Source: JBEVEP01 sp040512755 (lineage in GTDB: Bacteria > Pseudomonadota > Alphaproteobacteria > Rhizobiales > Rhizobiaceae). From it: 5,309 nucleotides of DNA. This document shows, piece by piece, positions 5,130 through 5,309 of this stretch. Position 1 is the first letter of the stretch. Each line of letters opens with the position of its first letter. A program made the translations under genes and the position numbers. A model generated the notes under the pieces. That model made no database searches. It was given only the letters and a program-made list of their open reading frames with translations, and had not been told where the DNA came from. The stretch spans positions 1 through 5,309 of the forward strand of contig JBEVEP010000234.1 in NCBI GenBank assembly GCA_040512755.1. The letters run 5' to 3'.

Positions 5130-5309
5130 AAAAATGTAAACACATTCATGGGATTGTTTCAGCGGTTGCCTCTGACCGCCACAGTTATCATATCGCCGGT
5201 CGTCACCGGGTCGTCACCGTACGCGAGCCGAAAGACCGAGCATCCGCCAATCAACAACCGAGTAATCATCGAGCATGACGCTGCAACGTGAAGACCCTCA
5301 CATTTACTC
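5130..5309. other. Tail after tRNA-Gly with no confident gene
   Basis: No complete gene is recognisable in these 180 bp. The minus strand is open from the window edge (5308) to a TGA at 5159-5161. It gives 49 codons ending in a segment with F-R-L-A-Y-G-D-D-P-V-T-T-G-D; an internal Met at 5269 would give 36 residues. It could be the 3' end of a minus-strand gene converging on the tRNA, or chance. An ATG at 5275 on the plus strand (MTLQREDPHIY) runs off the window but has no good ribosome site. A 5-bp hairpin, GCGGT/ACCGC (5162-5166, 5175-5179), lacks a T tract. Confidence 0.35.
5198..5219 (+). repeat. Perfect 11-bp tandem duplication
   Basis: GGTCGTCACCG occurs twice back to back (5198-5208 and 5209-5219). 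Each copy has GGT and ACC as outer inverted ends. The unit is not a multiple of three, so it would shift frame in a coding sequence if copy number changed. It could be replication slippage or a pair of direct protein-binding sites. Confidence 0.7.

Noticed and set aside
5085..5291. 68-codon plus-strand frame beginning inside tRNA-Gly
   Set aside because: It starts in the anticodon loop, so its first residues are read-through of a tRNA gene.
1..5309. CRISPR array, insertion sequence, toxin-antitoxin or phage genes
   Set aside because: Looked for on both strands; no spaced repeats, terminal inverted repeats, transposase, integrase or small toxin-like gene pairs are visible.

Overview
The window looks like chromosomal DNA of an alphaproteobacterium of the order Rhizobiales (Rhizobium/Sinorhizobium/Mesorhizobium type). 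The evidence is the high GC content, promoters resembling the rhizobial CTTGAC-N17-CTATAT form, an alphaproteobacterial-type Trm112-like protein, and a WCGPC-bearing thioredoxin-TPR protein beside a LON-domain protein. The species cannot be named from the sequence alone.

Left part (1-1530): a minus-strand gene for a periplasmic sugar-type ABC substrate-binding protein (67-1392). It has a signal peptide, a strong Shine-Dalgarno, and a sigma70-like promoter covered by a perfect 10+10 bp palindrome (1497-1524) that looks like a repressor operator. A 14-bp stem-loop lies just past its stop codon. The permease genes, if the operon is of the usual kind, would lie left of base 1.

Middle (1530-2312): a plus-strand, single-domain rhodanese (1704-2081), divergent from the transporter gene and convergent with the next block. 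It is followed by 231 bp of non-coding DNA with several short palindromes.

Right-centre (2313-4809): a minus-strand block of four genes that probably forms an operon, read right to left. It encodes a free-standing prolyl-tRNA editing protein (YbaK/ProX type), a thioredoxin-TPR co-chaperone (YbbN/CnoX type), a stand-alone LON substrate-binding-domain protein, and a small Trm112/UPF0434 protein. The gaps are 64, 65 and 31 bp, and an 8-bp intercistronic hairpin lies between the second and third genes. The common theme is translation fidelity and protein quality control.

Right end (4810-5309): a tRNA-Gly(GCC) gene on the plus strand (5055-5129, CCA encoded) with a recognisable promoter, followed by 180 bp without a confident gene. 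That tail holds a perfect 11-bp tandem duplication and a 49-codon minus-strand frame open to the window edge.

No CRISPR array, transposase, integrase or defence gene is visible. Most of the window is ordinary conserved chromosome. The points most worth a second look are the operator/promoter overlap, the four-gene quality-control block, and the unexplained tail after the tRNA.
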